Virus record (IMG/VR): IMGVR_UViG_3300030333_002885
Location: 1 to 64,000 of that record
DNA length: 64,000 bases
DNA from: a virus
Direction: 5' to 3' (one strand)
Position numbers and translations under genes: made by a program. Numbering within the stretch: position 1 is the stretch's first letter; each line of letters begins with the position of its first letter. This document shows, piece after piece, positions 17,992-25,223 of this stretch. The notes beneath the pieces were generated by a model that was given only the letters and a program-made list of their open reading frames with translations, did not search any database and was not told where the DNA came from.

Positions 17992-18748
17992 CTGTTTTAA
18001 ATTTGTAATCTTTTAACCAACTCATGTCAGCTATGGTATAATATTGGTACTTACCCTTTAAGTGAGGTGGAAATGGGATTGGAGACAATTTCGACCCAGT
18101 TTTTAATGAAACTAGTTGAGCTACAGTGTCAATTGTTATTGGCGATCCTGTGCCAAGATCGAATATGCCAGAACCCGCAGTGTTCGATAACACTACATTC
18201 ACCAGATCCCCAACCCACACATAGTCACGGTGTATCTGATCGCTCCCTTCAAACGGATGTATTTGACCAGTGGCAGCCTGCCATTGAAACTGACTGACTA
18301 GTGATGCCATCTGTCCCTTATGATGCTCACCTGATCCATATACATTAAAGTATCTAAACCCCTGAACATATCTAAAGCGTTCTATATTATCTAAGACCCA
18401 GTAATCTACTGTTGCTTTTGATAATGCATAGTAATTCAGGGGATTTATAATGCAAGATTGATTACCGTAGACAGATGCTGAACTGGCATACTTAACAGGG
18501 ATACCATACTCTATTGCCTTCTCGAATAATTTAATACTAAAGTCTATATTATATTTGTATACCATCTCAAGGTTCTTGTTGGTTGTAGAGGACAACGCAC
18601 CTTGATGGATAATCATATCTATCTTGTCCCAACTCTTGAAGTTATCTAAAAAGTCTAAACAATTTTCTAGGTCAACTTCAACTACACCATCGAGAGAATT
18701 TTTAAAGTGTTTCCCAATGAATCCATCAGCACCTGTTAGAATATTCAT
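17969..18748 (-). CDS. hldD: ADP-L-glycero-D-manno-heptose 6-epimerase-like
   Basis: This is an extended short-chain dehydrogenase on the minus strand. The NAD(P)-binding loop TGADGFIG is at residues 5-12 and the catalytic Tyr107-x3-Lys111 is in NYYALSK. IIHQGALSSTT, FRYFNVYGSGEHHKG and RDYVWVGDLV are HldD-specific blocks. HldD inverts C6 of the heptose in ADP-heptose. At 259 residues it is about 50 shorter than the E. coli enzyme. It is the only minus-strand gene of the sugar block and runs convergent to the cupin gene. Confidence 0.87.
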   Translation of the reverse strand: MNILTGADGFIGKHFKNSLDGVVEVDLENCLDFLDNFKSWDKIDMIIHQGALSSTTNKNLEMVYKYNIDFSIKLFEKAIEYGIPVKYASSASVYGNQSCIINPLNYYALSKATVDYWVLDNIERFRYVQGFRYFNVYGSGEHHKGQMASLVSQFQWQAATGQIHPFEGSDQIHRDYVWVGDLVNVVLSNTAGSGIFDLGTGSPITIDTVAQLVSLKTGSKLSPIPFPPHLKGKYQYYTIADMSWLKDYKFKTVKEYLQV

Positions 18749-18780
18749 GCCAAAATCTTTACTGTATATATTCTACCACA

Positions 18781-18788
18781 GATAAATA
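18781..18788 (+). promoter_or_regulatory. Late promoter GATAAATA
   Basis: GATAAATA lies between hldD (minus) and the next fibre gene (plus). The expected start point, about 18794, is only a few bases before the GTG at 18798. Confidence 0.65.
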
Positions 18789-18797
18789 CTAAAAAAA

Positions 18798-21551
18798 GTG
18801 CATAGAGCCGTGATAGGAAGACTCGCATCGTTAAAAACGACACTCCAGAAGGGTACAGTTAGTAACACTTTACTGTATACTGCTACTGAGATGGTAACTG
18901 CTAATGTCTCGGCAGCAAACCAAACAGAAGAGAAGTTAACTCATTCAGTTGCTATCTCTGGTGATAAGTCTATTACAACCTTTGGGATTAGTGATGGAGG
19001 GACAGGATATGCAAATGGAACCAACATAGTACTGACTGGAGGTAATGGTACTGGAGCACTTGCTAATATTACAACTACAAATGGTGTTATAACAGAATTA
19101 GAACTTGTTGATAATGGACAAGGATATGATATTGGTGATGTTCTTTCAGTAACAAATGCAAATGCAGATGGAGTTGCTACATTAACTGGTGTTAATAATC
19201 CTGGTGATGGTTATGCTGTTGGTACACAAACAGATGTTGCTACTACTAGTAATGGATCAGGTACAGGATTGACTCTTGATCTTGTAGTTAATGTTAACGG
19301 TAAGATTGAATCTGCCACTGTTAATACAGATGGAGAAGGGTACGCAGTCAATGAAATCATATCTATCAGTGGTGGTGATGGGTTTGGATCTGTAAGTGTT
19401 GCATCTATTCATGGTAACAGTGGACAAATTACAGTTCAAGATTCTACAGGTAATAAAGTTTCAGACTCCATTGCTTATGGTATTCCATTGGCAGTGGGTG
19501 GCAATGCAATGTATGATGATATTACATTGAAGCCAGGTGATTCAATATATGTTTCATCATCTAAACCTGGTGTAAGTTTTACTATCATTTCTAATACAGC
19601 ATACGGTAATGTTAATGCTGATGTTCAGAAAAATTTAGGTAGAGGTAATTCATATATTAGTAGCACTGCATTCCCACAGATCAATGATAATGTAGGACTA
19701 GTTACTGCAAAGTATGATGGTGTTGCAACCATTCATGTATCAAATAGAAATTCAGATAAAATTGCTGCAGTCTCTGTTGGTATTGCTTCAGGAGATATCA
19801 GTACCTTTGATGTTGCTGATTACTTTGTCTTTGGTCAGAGATTACAACCACTACAAGATTTAACGATAGACAATATAGGTATTGCTAGTGGTCAGACTCT
19901 AGTTACTAGAGCATCAAAGACTGATGTAGCATTTGCTGCATACACCAAACCTATTGAACTTCAGTTTGCTGGTGTTGGTACTGATGGTAGTATTAATACT
20001 ATTGGTGTCATCACTGCTACAGCATTTGCTGGTGATGGATCTGCTATCACTGGTGTGATCGCTGCTGGATCAGGTGTTAGTATTACTAGTAATGGATCTC
20101 AGGTTGGTGTTGCTGCTACTATAGATTTTGGATCAGAATTTAATATTACTAATGTATCTGCTGGTGTTGCTACAATCACTGCTGGCACAGTACCTTTAGC
20201 AACTACTGCAGACTATGCTAACCTTGCTGGCATAGCAACAGTTGCTAACGAAGCAAACGCTCTTGCTGTAGGTGTTGCTGTTACTCTTGCAGATGTTGCT
20301 ACTAATGCACTACAGTGTACAGGTAACGCTGCCACTGCTGATATTGCATCAGGTATTACGAGTAACTTTGATATCTTTACTAACAATCCTATTAGAACTA
20401 CTGACAAATTCTATGGTGATGGTAGTCAGTTAACAAATATTACTGCAACAGGTACTGGTATTGGTATCAGAAATAATAATAGTTTCGTAGGAACAGCACA
20501 GACAGTAAACTTTGGGTTGAGTCTTGATACTATCATCTCATCCTCTGGTGTTGCTACTATCACTGTTCAGAAGGTTCCTCATGCTGACATCTGTGGTGTC
20601 TCTAGTTACTCAGACAAGTGTGGTGTTGCTACCTATGCAACTAACGCAGGGATCGCTTCACAGGCGACCAATGCTACCTTTGCTAACACTTCGTCATTCT
20701 CTACCTTAACAGGTGCTGCAGAGACCTCCAAGAGTCTTTACACAGAGCATAAAGCAAACTTCTTACCACTACCTGTTACTCTTGGTACTAAAACTGTCAA
20801 CCATAGGTACTATGGTATTGGATCTGATAGATCAGTAAACATTCAGGGATATGAGTCACCTTACTTAAGGTTTGAAGTTGGACAGACATATAGATTTGAG
20901 AATGCATCACAGCAAGCAACTTATCCTATTACATTCTATACATCAGCATCAGGTGATCCAGTAGGTTATGGTAGTACCACACCTTCTGTAATGACACAGG
21001 ATGTTACTGTGACTGGATCTTATACAGAGATTACTGTTACTGAGTACACACCATCTTTATTCTATTATGGTGTTGGAGTTGGTACTACTATGGGTAGTAT
21101 GGGTAACTCCATTCAGGTGTTTAACTCTGAGATGAATAGAGTCCTTAAGGTAGGAGAGTATAAGAATACTGCTGGACTTAAGACATGTACACACACTCAA
21201 ATGTTTGAGGGTCGTGCTACTGCATGGTATATGAACACCAACTTAGGTGTAGGTAACAGTGACTATGTTCCTGGAGATCGTTCACATAATGTTAGTTCGA
21301 TTGAGCAGTCATCTACTGGTGTTTACACAGTTAACTTTGCTGATGCAATGAATGATAATAATTATGCTGTAGTAATAAATGGTAGAGGTACTAATAATTT
21401 CCCAGGTGGTTTGGTCAGGGGAACAGTATTTGACAGGACAACAACAGGATTTGGTGTTACAATATACAACGGGATCCCTGCTCCAGAAGACCTACGAGAT
21501 GTTAACATCGTTGTGTATGGAGGACAAGACGGAGAACCTGCCTTCCTATAA
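18798..21551 (+). CDS. Tail fibre protein, 917 aa
   Basis: The start is a GTG; a second in-frame GTG at 18810 (VIGRLASLK) is equally possible and leaves a longer leader. The first 200 residues carry several GxGY repeats (GGTGYANGT, GQGYDIGD, GDGYAVGT, GEGYAVNE), also seen in the hub protein at 41737. The middle is rich in Ala/Thr/Gly repeats (ATVANEANAL, GNAATADIASG) typical of elongated fibre shafts. The C-terminal part (from about 660) is a globular beta domain. It stands alone between a late promoter and glutaredoxin. Confidence 0.8.
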   Translation: MHRAVIGRLASLKTTLQKGTVSNTLLYTATEMVTANVSAANQTEEKLTHSVAISGDKSITTFGISDGGTGYANGTNIVLTGGNGTGALANITTTNGVITELELVDNGQGYDIGDVLSVTNANADGVATLTGVNNPGDGYAVGTQTDVATTSNGSGTGLTLDLVVNVNGKIESATVNTDGEGYAVNEIISISGGDGFGSVSVASIHGNSGQITVQDSTGNKVSDSIAYGIPLAVGGNAMYDDITLKPGDSIYVSSSKPGVSFTIISNTAYGNVNADVQKNLGRGNSYISSTAFPQINDNVGLVTAKYDGVATIHVSNRNSDKIAAVSVGIASGDISTFDVADYFVFGQRLQPLQDLTIDNIGIASGQTLVTRASKTDVAFAAYTKPIELQFAGVGTDGSINTIGVITATAFAGDGSAITGVIAAGSGVSITSNGSQVGVAATIDFGSEFNITNVSAGVATITAGTVPLATTADYANLAGIATVANEANALAVGVAVTLADVATNALQCTGNAATADIASGITSNFDIFTNNPIRTTDKFYGDGSQLTNITATGTGIGIRNNNSFVGTAQTVNFGLSLDTIISSSGVATITVQKVPHADICGVSSYSDKCGVATYATNAGIASQATNATFANTSSFSTLTGAAETSKSLYTEHKANFLPLPVTLGTKTVNHRYYGIGSDRSVNIQGYESPYLRFEVGQTYRFENASQQATYPITFYTSASGDPVGYGSTTPSVMTQDVTVTGSYTEITVTEYTPSLFYYGVGVGTTMGSMGNSIQVFNSEMNRVLKVGEYKNTAGLKTCTHTQMFEGRATAWYMNTNLGVGNSDYVPGDRSHNVSSIEQSSTGVYTVNFADAMNDNNYAVVINGRGTNNFPGGLVRGTVFDRTTTGFGVTIYNGIPAPEDLRDVNIVVYGGQDGEPAFL

Positions 21552-21554
21552 ATA
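21547..21554 (+). promoter_or_regulatory. Late promoter TATAAATA
   Basis: A full T4 consensus TATAAATA overlaps the stop codon of the fibre gene, 17 bases before the glutaredoxin ATG at 21571. Confidence 0.6.
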
Positions 21555-21570
21555 TTATTTTAACTAAAAG

Positions 21571-21822
21571 ATGTTCACAATCTATTCGATGAACGGTTGC
21601 GGTTATTGCGACAAAGTTAAAGAGCTAATGAGCTTGACAAAACAACGGTTTGTAGTTTATACTCTAGACGAACATTTTACCATCGAGGAATTTGATGGTG
21701 AGTTTAATACTCTTCAGTTCCCACAAGTAGTTGCTGATCTTCCGTCAGGAGATCGAAAACATATTGGTGGTGCTGCAGAAGTTGCGGAGTATTTTAAGGA
21801 GCATAATCTTGCTGCTAAATAA
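21571..21822 (+). CDS. Glutaredoxin
   Basis: A single thioredoxin-fold domain of 83 residues with the dithiol active site Cys10-Gly-Tyr-Cys13 right after the first strand, and the cis-proline region FPQVVAD near residue 50. It reduces disulfides, classically those of ribonucleotide reductase, as T4 NrdC does. It follows a late promoter, unusual for a purely metabolic gene, and lies shortly after the fibre genes. It might therefore also act on structural disulfides, which is speculation. Confidence 0.88.
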   Translation: MFTIYSMNGCGYCDKVKELMSLTKQRFVVYTLDEHFTIEEFDGEFNTLQFPQVVADLPSGDRKHIGGAAEVAEYFKEHNLAAK

Positions 21823-21881
21823 AAACAATTAGCATGGAGGGGCATTAAAGTTTACTTTATAAACCCTATAGAGGCAGGAAA

Positions 21882-22112
21882 ATGTTATCAGTATCTTTGG
21901 TCTTCGGATCTTTTTTCATCATATTAACAGCGATTGTATCAGTCATGTTAGGATGGGTACTCCGAGAGTATATGCTCTATCATCATGATAGACCACAGTA
22001 TAATCCTCCCTCACATCCAGAAATGTATGATGAGAATGGTAATATAATACCAGACTCATTAATAGCATTCCGATTTGACAATTTTGCCGATGAGGAAGAC
22101 GACGACGATTAA
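21882..22112 (+). CDS. Single-span membrane protein, 76 aa
   Basis: An N-terminal hydrophobic helix (VSLVFGSFFIILTAIVSVMLGWVL, residues 4-27) is followed by a polar, Pro/Tyr-rich segment and an acidic tail of Asp and Glu. The ORF has an AGGCAGGA ribosome-binding stretch eight bases upstream. Similar short proteins with one helix and a YDENGN-like segment occur in other cyanophages. Function unknown. Confidence 0.65.
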   Translation: MLSVSLVFGSFFIILTAIVSVMLGWVLREYMLYHHDRPQYNPPSHPEMYDENGNIIPDSLIAFRFDNFADEEDDDD

Positions 22113-22126
22113 CCTTTGAGTTTATT

Positions 22127-22576
22127 ATGCCAAAACTACCACCAAAACCCCTTGTCAGCGAGGTATTAGACGCTGTACATAAAGCGAAGACTAAGGACAA
22201 AAAGATAGAGGTACTTCGACAGTACGATTCCAAAGCAGTTAGGTATTGTCTCATCTGGAATTATGATGAGAGTTTGAAGAGTGCTTTGCCAGAAGGTGAA
22301 GTACCTTATACTCCTAATCCATCACCAACAATAGAATCTCAGAGTAAGCTTGCATCTGAGTACAAAACCCTGTATAATTTCATTGAAGGAGGCAATTACG
22401 AACTATCGAGTACTCGTAGGGAAGTATTGTTTATTCAACTGCTTGAAGCCTTGAATCCAGGTGAAGCAGAAGTATTATGTTTAGCAAAGGACAAAAAACT
22501 TGGCAGAAAATACAGATGCAGCTTCCCAGTCGTTAAAGAAGCCTACCCCGATATCGTCTGGGGAAACAGAACCTAA
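22127..22576 (+). CDS. DUF6433-like phage protein, 149 aa
   Basis: The sequence VSEVLDAVHKAKTKDKKIEVLRQYDSKAVR at the start is the signature I associate with DUF6433, a T4-like phage family of unknown role. The rest is mostly helical, ending in LLEALNPGEAEVLCLAKDKKLGRKYR. The end overlaps the next gene by 77 bases in a different frame. Position among early genes suggests a regulatory or replication-linked role, but this is not shown. Confidence 0.7.
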   Translation: MPKLPPKPLVSEVLDAVHKAKTKDKKIEVLRQYDSKAVRYCLIWNYDESLKSALPEGEVPYTPNPSPTIESQSKLASEYKTLYNFIEGGNYELSSTRREVLFIQLLEALNPGEAEVLCLAKDKKLGRKYRCSFPVVKEAYPDIVWGNRT

Positions 22577-22889
22577 GACTTGGAGTGCTGAAGACAAAAA
22601 AGAGGCAAGAGAAAAGTATTGGATTAATATCCATGCACCTGATTGTTCTCTTGAAAAATCTAATGTCAAATCATTGCCTACCAATTCTTATTTGGTAGAG
22701 TATACTGTTGATAATTCTGATAAGATTCACTATGATATAGTGATTGCTAGTAAAAGAGTAGATGTATTTGATTTCTATTGGGACAAACTTAAAGGTGGTC
22801 TTAAAAAGATAGGGTACACTAATGGTACACGGAACCCTGCTATGTGGGGCAATCCTCCTATAAAAGAATCTAAAAAGAAAAAGAAATGA
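22500..22889 (+). CDS. Hypothetical protein with TTG start, 129 aa
   Basis: The start is TTG at 22500, supported by AAGGA at 22489-22493 with about seven bases of spacing, and by the absence of any ATG before the middle of the ORF. The protein is polar, with a flexible N-terminal third, a beta-rich centre (NSYLVEYTVDN, HYDIVIASKRVDVFDFYWDKLK) and a poly-lysine C-terminus. It overlaps the DUF6433 gene by 77 bases and the next gene by four. Function unknown. Confidence 0.6.
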   Translation: MAENTDAASQSLKKPTPISSGETEPKTWSAEDKKEAREKYWINIHAPDCSLEKSNVKSLPTNSYLVEYTVDNSDKIHYDIVIASKRVDVFDFYWDKLKGGLKKIGYTNGTRNPAMWGNPPIKESKKKKK

Positions 22890-23653
22890 CAAAGATCCTT
22901 GTTACTGGTCATAAGGGATTCATAGGCAGTTATGTCTTCAATCACCTTAGACATGATGCAGGTTATGGATACCTAGTTGATGGTATGGATTTCCCCGATG
23001 ATGTCGGGGATTTTCAGTCTGAGATTAGTATGTTTGAAAAACCATATGATTATGTCATACATCTCGCAGCATTTGCTAACATCAGAGGCAGTTTAGATAA
23101 CCCAGATGTATTCTGGGAGAATAATGTAGAGAAGTCTAAACCTATCTTTGAATATTGTAGGAGATATAATGTCAGACTACTCTATGCTAGTTCAGCACAG
23201 GTAGAGGAGTGGTGGCAGAATCCTTATGGTATTACCAAGAAGGTTAATGAACTACAAGCACCACCTAATAGTGTAGGAATGAGGTTCCAGACTGTTTATG
23301 GTGAGAACAGTAGGTCTGATATGTTATTCAGAATGCTACAGGATAAGACTGCTAAGTATATTACTAATCATAAGAGAGACTGGATCCATGTTAAGGATGT
23401 TGCTAGAGCAATTTGTTACCTAATGTCTAGTACATATACTGGACACATAGATGTAGGAACAGGTGAGACTATAACAGTCAGAGAATTAGCAGAAGCATTT
23501 GGTCAGGCAAATCTACCAGTCAAGGAGAACACACCAGGTGAGAGAGATGTCACATGTGCTGACACTACTGCCTTGCGTGAACTCGGTTGGTTTCCAAGGG
23601 AAAAAGTTTTAGACTGTATTCCTGAGGGAAAACCGAACTCTCGTTTCAAATAA
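22886..23653 (+). CDS. NAD-dependent sugar epimerase/dehydratase (extended SDR)
   Basis: A Rossmann enzyme of 255 residues with TGHKGFIGS at 7-15 and Tyr114-x3-Lys118 in NPYGITKK. The DWIHVKDVARA and DVGTGETITVRELAEAF blocks are typical for nucleotide-sugar epimerases. It is shorter than bacterial members (about 310), mostly in the substrate half. The substrate is unknown; it stands away from the sugar cluster. A GC-rich hairpin lies inside its coding sequence at 22992. A terminator follows directly. Confidence 0.8.
   Translation: MTKILVTGHKGFIGSYVFNHLRHDAGYGYLVDGMDFPDDVGDFQSEISMFEKPYDYVIHLAAFANIRGSLDNPDVFWENNVEKSKPIFEYCRRYNVRLLYASSAQVEEWWQNPYGITKKVNELQAPPNSVGMRFQTVYGENSRSDMLFRMLQDKTAKYITNHKRDWIHVKDVARAICYLMSSTYTGHIDVGTGETITVRELAEAFGQANLPVKENTPGERDVTCADTTALRELGWFPREKVLDCIPEGKPNSRFK
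22992..23014 (+). other. Hairpin with T-run inside the epimerase gene
   Basis: TCCCCGA (22992-22998) pairs with TCGGGGA (23004-23010) around TGATG, followed by TTTT. It has terminator form but lies in coding sequence, about 105 bases after the start. It could be an attenuator or a chance result of the encoded FPDDVGDF. Confidence 0.3.
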
Positions 23654-23659
23654 TCGGGA

Positions 23660-23681
23660 AAAAAAATTCGGGAATTTTTTT
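23660..23681 (+). terminator. AT-rich terminator after the epimerase gene
   Basis: AAAAAAATT pairs with AATTTTTTT around a CGGG loop. The flanks (TCGGGAAAA upstream, ACAGGATTT downstream) match those of the terminator at 10049-10095. Confidence 0.65.
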
Positions 23682-23701
23682 GAGCCACAGGATTTCAAAA
23701 A

Positions 23702-23717
23702 TGTAACAGTTGTTACA
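23702..23717. promoter_or_regulatory. Inverted repeat, possible operator
   Basis: TGTAAC and GTTACA form a perfect inverted repeat with a four-base centre, 27 bases upstream of a TATAAT box at 23745. Its place fits a binding site for a dimeric regulator. No regulator is identified. Confidence 0.35.
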
Positions 23718-23744
23718 GTTCTGGTCTTATACATAGTAATGTGT

Positions 23745-23750
23745 TATAAT
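23745..23750 (+). promoter_or_regulatory. -10 box TATAAT ahead of the candidate riboswitch
   Basis: A perfect TATAAT stands seven bases before the start of the candidate RNA element. The -35 region (TGGTCT, 23722-23727) is weak, so an activator may be needed. RNA starting near 23757 would begin exactly with the riboswitch fold. Confidence 0.55.
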
Positions 23751-23756
23751 GCACAT

Positions 23757-23803
23757 ATCGTTCAGTCCCAACAGGGACCGCAAGTAAGCCGACTCGGAAC
23801 GGG
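23757..23803 (+). ncRNA. Candidate downstream-peptide (glutamine-II) riboswitch
   Basis: CGTTC (23759-23763) pairs with GAACG (23797-23801) as the closing helix. GTCCC (23765-23769) pairs with GGGAC (23774-23778) as an inner hairpin. CGCAAGTAAG and CCGACTCGG follow. This layout and the CGTTCA, G(G/C)AAGTA and GGAACG blocks match the glutamine-II riboswitch as I remember it, apart from one base in the GGAAGTA core. The family is known from cyanobacteria and typically precedes very short ORFs, as here. It would bind glutamine and thus sense nitrogen state. A covariance-model match would settle it. Confidence 0.6.
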
Positions 23804-23817
23804 TTATCGTTCATCCC

Positions 23818-23982
23818 ATGTTTCATCTAGCAGCAATAGCAGCAACCTTTTCTTGCATCGATGCTCAAATGTTGATCGATAAGATCAATGAGTTTAAGAT
23901 TGAAGAGGAAACACGAGCTGAGATGATCAGCGTAGTGTTAGACGAAACACCTCATTGTGAGTGGGACGCAAAAGCCGACTGA
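23818..23982 (+). CDS. 54-residue peptide downstream of the riboswitch
   Basis: This ORF begins 15 bases after the candidate glutamine riboswitch. It has a mildly hydrophobic start (FHLAAIAATFSCIDAQML), a charged helix (DKINEFKIEEETRAEMI) and the end PHCEWDAKAD. It may be the downstream peptide after which the riboswitch class is named. I believe similar short proteins occur in other T4-like cyanophages. The first segment could be a weak export signal or just an amphipathic helix. Function unknown. Confidence 0.6.
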   Translation: MFHLAAIAATFSCIDAQMLIDKINEFKIEEETRAEMISVVLDETPHCEWDAKAD

Positions 23983-24000
23983 AGGAACGGGTCTAATCCA
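23971..24000 (+). other. Second riboswitch-like 3' half
   Basis: GCCGACT followed by GAAGGAACGGG nearly repeats the 3' half of the element at 23757 and matches the glutamine-II GAAGGAACG block exactly. It overlaps the stop codon of the 54-residue ORF. Its possible 5' partner, CGTTCATCCCA at 23809-23819, lies before that ORF. This may be a remnant, a coincidence, or an unusual element with an ORF in its loop. Confidence 0.3.
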
Positions 24001-24020
24001 CCCTACCTAAGGTAACCAAA

Positions 24021-24164
24021 ATGGCAAAAGTCACTTATCGTGGTGTCGAGTACGACACTGAAGAGTACAACGCAAAAATTCTCGATGAGAATGCAAGGCG
24101 TAACAGACACGATCTAATGTATCGTGGACTCAAGGTAAAAAGTGCTGCAATTCCTTGCAGTTAA
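24021..24164 (+). CDS. DUF4278-like small protein, 47 aa
   Basis: VTYRGVEYD near the start and MYRGLKV near the end fit the paired YRG motifs of DUF4278, a short protein family of cyanobacteria and their phages. It has no membrane segment. It follows the second riboswitch-like sequence and precedes a strong terminator, so it is the last gene of this short transcript. Function unknown; nitrogen or light stress responses are possible only by context. Confidence 0.65.
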   Translation: MAKVTYRGVEYDTEEYNAKILDENARRNRHDLMYRGLKVKSAAIPCS

Positions 24165-24191
24165 ACTAGCAAAACCTGTGCATAGTAAAAG

Positions 24192-24217
24192 GAGGGGTAG
24201 ACACCCCTCTTTTTTTA
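24192..24217 (+). terminator. Terminator closing the small-ORF unit
   Basis: GAGGGGT (24192-24198) pairs with ACCCCTC (24203-24209) around AGAC, followed by eight T. Confidence 0.88.
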
Positions 24218-24226
24218 TACTATAAT
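24198..24226 (+). promoter_or_regulatory. Host-type promoter overlapping the terminator
   Basis: TAGACA (24198-24203, five of six to consensus) and TATAAT (24221-24226) are 17 bases apart. The -35 box sits in the terminator loop. A GGAGG ribosome site and the ATG at 24246 follow. It should drive the early run from 24246 to thyX. Confidence 0.7.
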
Positions 24227-24245
24227 ATCCAAAACGGAGGATCTT

Positions 24246-24479
24246 ATGTTACACATGCGAGAACAACTCCTTAGAGCAGTATTAGCACATGCTCAAGGTG
24301 AAATTGCTAAACATAGAGCAAATGTGGAAGTTTATCTAGAACATCCTGCAGGTATCGGAGAGCATTCAGATATTACTGAAGCAATTCAAGTTGAACTTGA
24401 TAAGATTGCTAGGTATGATGATCAAGTTGAAGTTATAAACAAATATTTTAGATCACCAAAAGAAACTTTAAATGGTTAA
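24246..24479 (+). CDS. Conserved cyanophage helical protein, 77 aa
   Basis: The ATG is preceded by GGAGG with five bases of spacing and by a strong promoter. The sequence is helical (MREQLLRAVLAHAQGEIAKHRANVEVYL, then a second charged helix) with the segment PAGIGEHSDI between. I associate this pattern with a short conserved protein of T4-like cyanophages without known function. First gene of an early operon. Confidence 0.7.
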   Translation: MLHMREQLLRAVLAHAQGEIAKHRANVEVYLEHPAGIGEHSDITEAIQVELDKIARYDDQVEVINKYFRSPKETLNG

Positions 24480-24630
24480 TAAAGCTAAATTAAAAGTTTT
24501 GGTCATGGCTCTTAAGGAGATTGTTGAAGAGTTAGAGTCGGAAGTTTATTCTGACACTGAAGCATATACACAACCTCCTGTAGGTGATATTGAAGAGGTG
24601 TGGGATGACGATGACGGATATCCTGACTAA
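24472..24630 (+). CDS. Small acidic hypothetical, 52 aa
   Basis: The ATG at 24472 overlaps the preceding stop by eight bases. It encodes a basic helix (NKAKLKVLVMALKEIVEELESEVYSD) and an acidic end (EEVWDDDDGYPD). The pattern looks like a small conserved cyanophage protein. The 3' end overlaps the next gene. Confidence 0.55.
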   Translation: MVNKAKLKVLVMALKEIVEELESEVYSDTEAYTQPPVGDIEEVWDDDDGYPD

Positions 24631-25015
24631 CAGGTATCATTCTTGCTCTATTTCGGTTTATGGTGATTGGCGAATATCTAGCAAAGATGTTAAAATACAC
24701 CTTGCTGACATTGCACACCTATTAACCAAAAAACGGTTAAAAATGGTAGATCACGAAAATATTGCTTGGAAGGGTATGAACCTTTTAGAGGAATATGCTA
24801 CAAATCGGTGTATTTGTTGTAAAGGCGAAAGATACCGAAATTGTGATTTTCATTTTCCTGGCATTTTAGTCGAAAATGCTCCAAATCCGTTTAATCTCAA
24901 ATTTCGCATGATAGACGGAAAACACAGAATTGCAAAAATGCGTAAAATGGGCATTTTTCGCAGTATGTACTATGTAATCCCTTTTAAAAAATTTAAAAAA
25001 TATTGTTATGGATGA
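24605..25015 (+). CDS. Putative ParB-like fold protein, 136 aa
   Basis: The block FRMIDGKHRIAKMRKMGIFRSMYYV near residues 108-132 resembles the D-G-x-H-R-h motif of the ParB N-terminal nuclease-like fold. A small Cys group (NRCICCKGERYRNC) lies upstream and could bind zinc. I used ATG 24605 (a second ATG is at 24611); the longer ORF start at 24584 lies in the preceding gene. The ParB assignment is weak, and role and substrate are unknown. Confidence 0.5.
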   Translation: MTMTDILTNRYHSCSISVYGDWRISSKDVKIHLADIAHLLTKKRLKMVDHENIAWKGMNLLEEYATNRCICCKGERYRNCDFHFPGILVENAPNPFNLKFRMIDGKHRIAKMRKMGIFRSMYYVIPFKKFKKYCYG

Positions 25016-25223
25016 TGCAAAACTTAAGTTAAGGCAAGAGGTCTTGAAAATCTTGATGTCTAAATACGGTAATAGTACCTACTCAAATCGTGCCATTTAC
25101 GAATGTGCAGACGATTGGTGTAGTAAGCAGGTTACAACGCACGGACTAGCAGGTTATTTTAAAGCGTATTATGCGACTAAAGGAAACGATCAAGTTGGTG
25201 AAAAAGGCACTCAAGCATCCTGA
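25008..25223 (+). CDS. Hypothetical protein, 71 aa
   Basis: The ATG overlaps the preceding stop by eight bases. It is a mostly helical, soluble protein with ECADDWCSK in the centre. The end overlaps the next small gene by 53 bases. No domain recognised; it forms part of the early small-gene run that leads to thyX. Confidence 0.6.
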   Translation: MDDAKLKLRQEVLKILMSKYGNSTYSNRAIYECADDWCSKQVTTHGLAGYFKAYYATKGNDQVGEKGTQAS

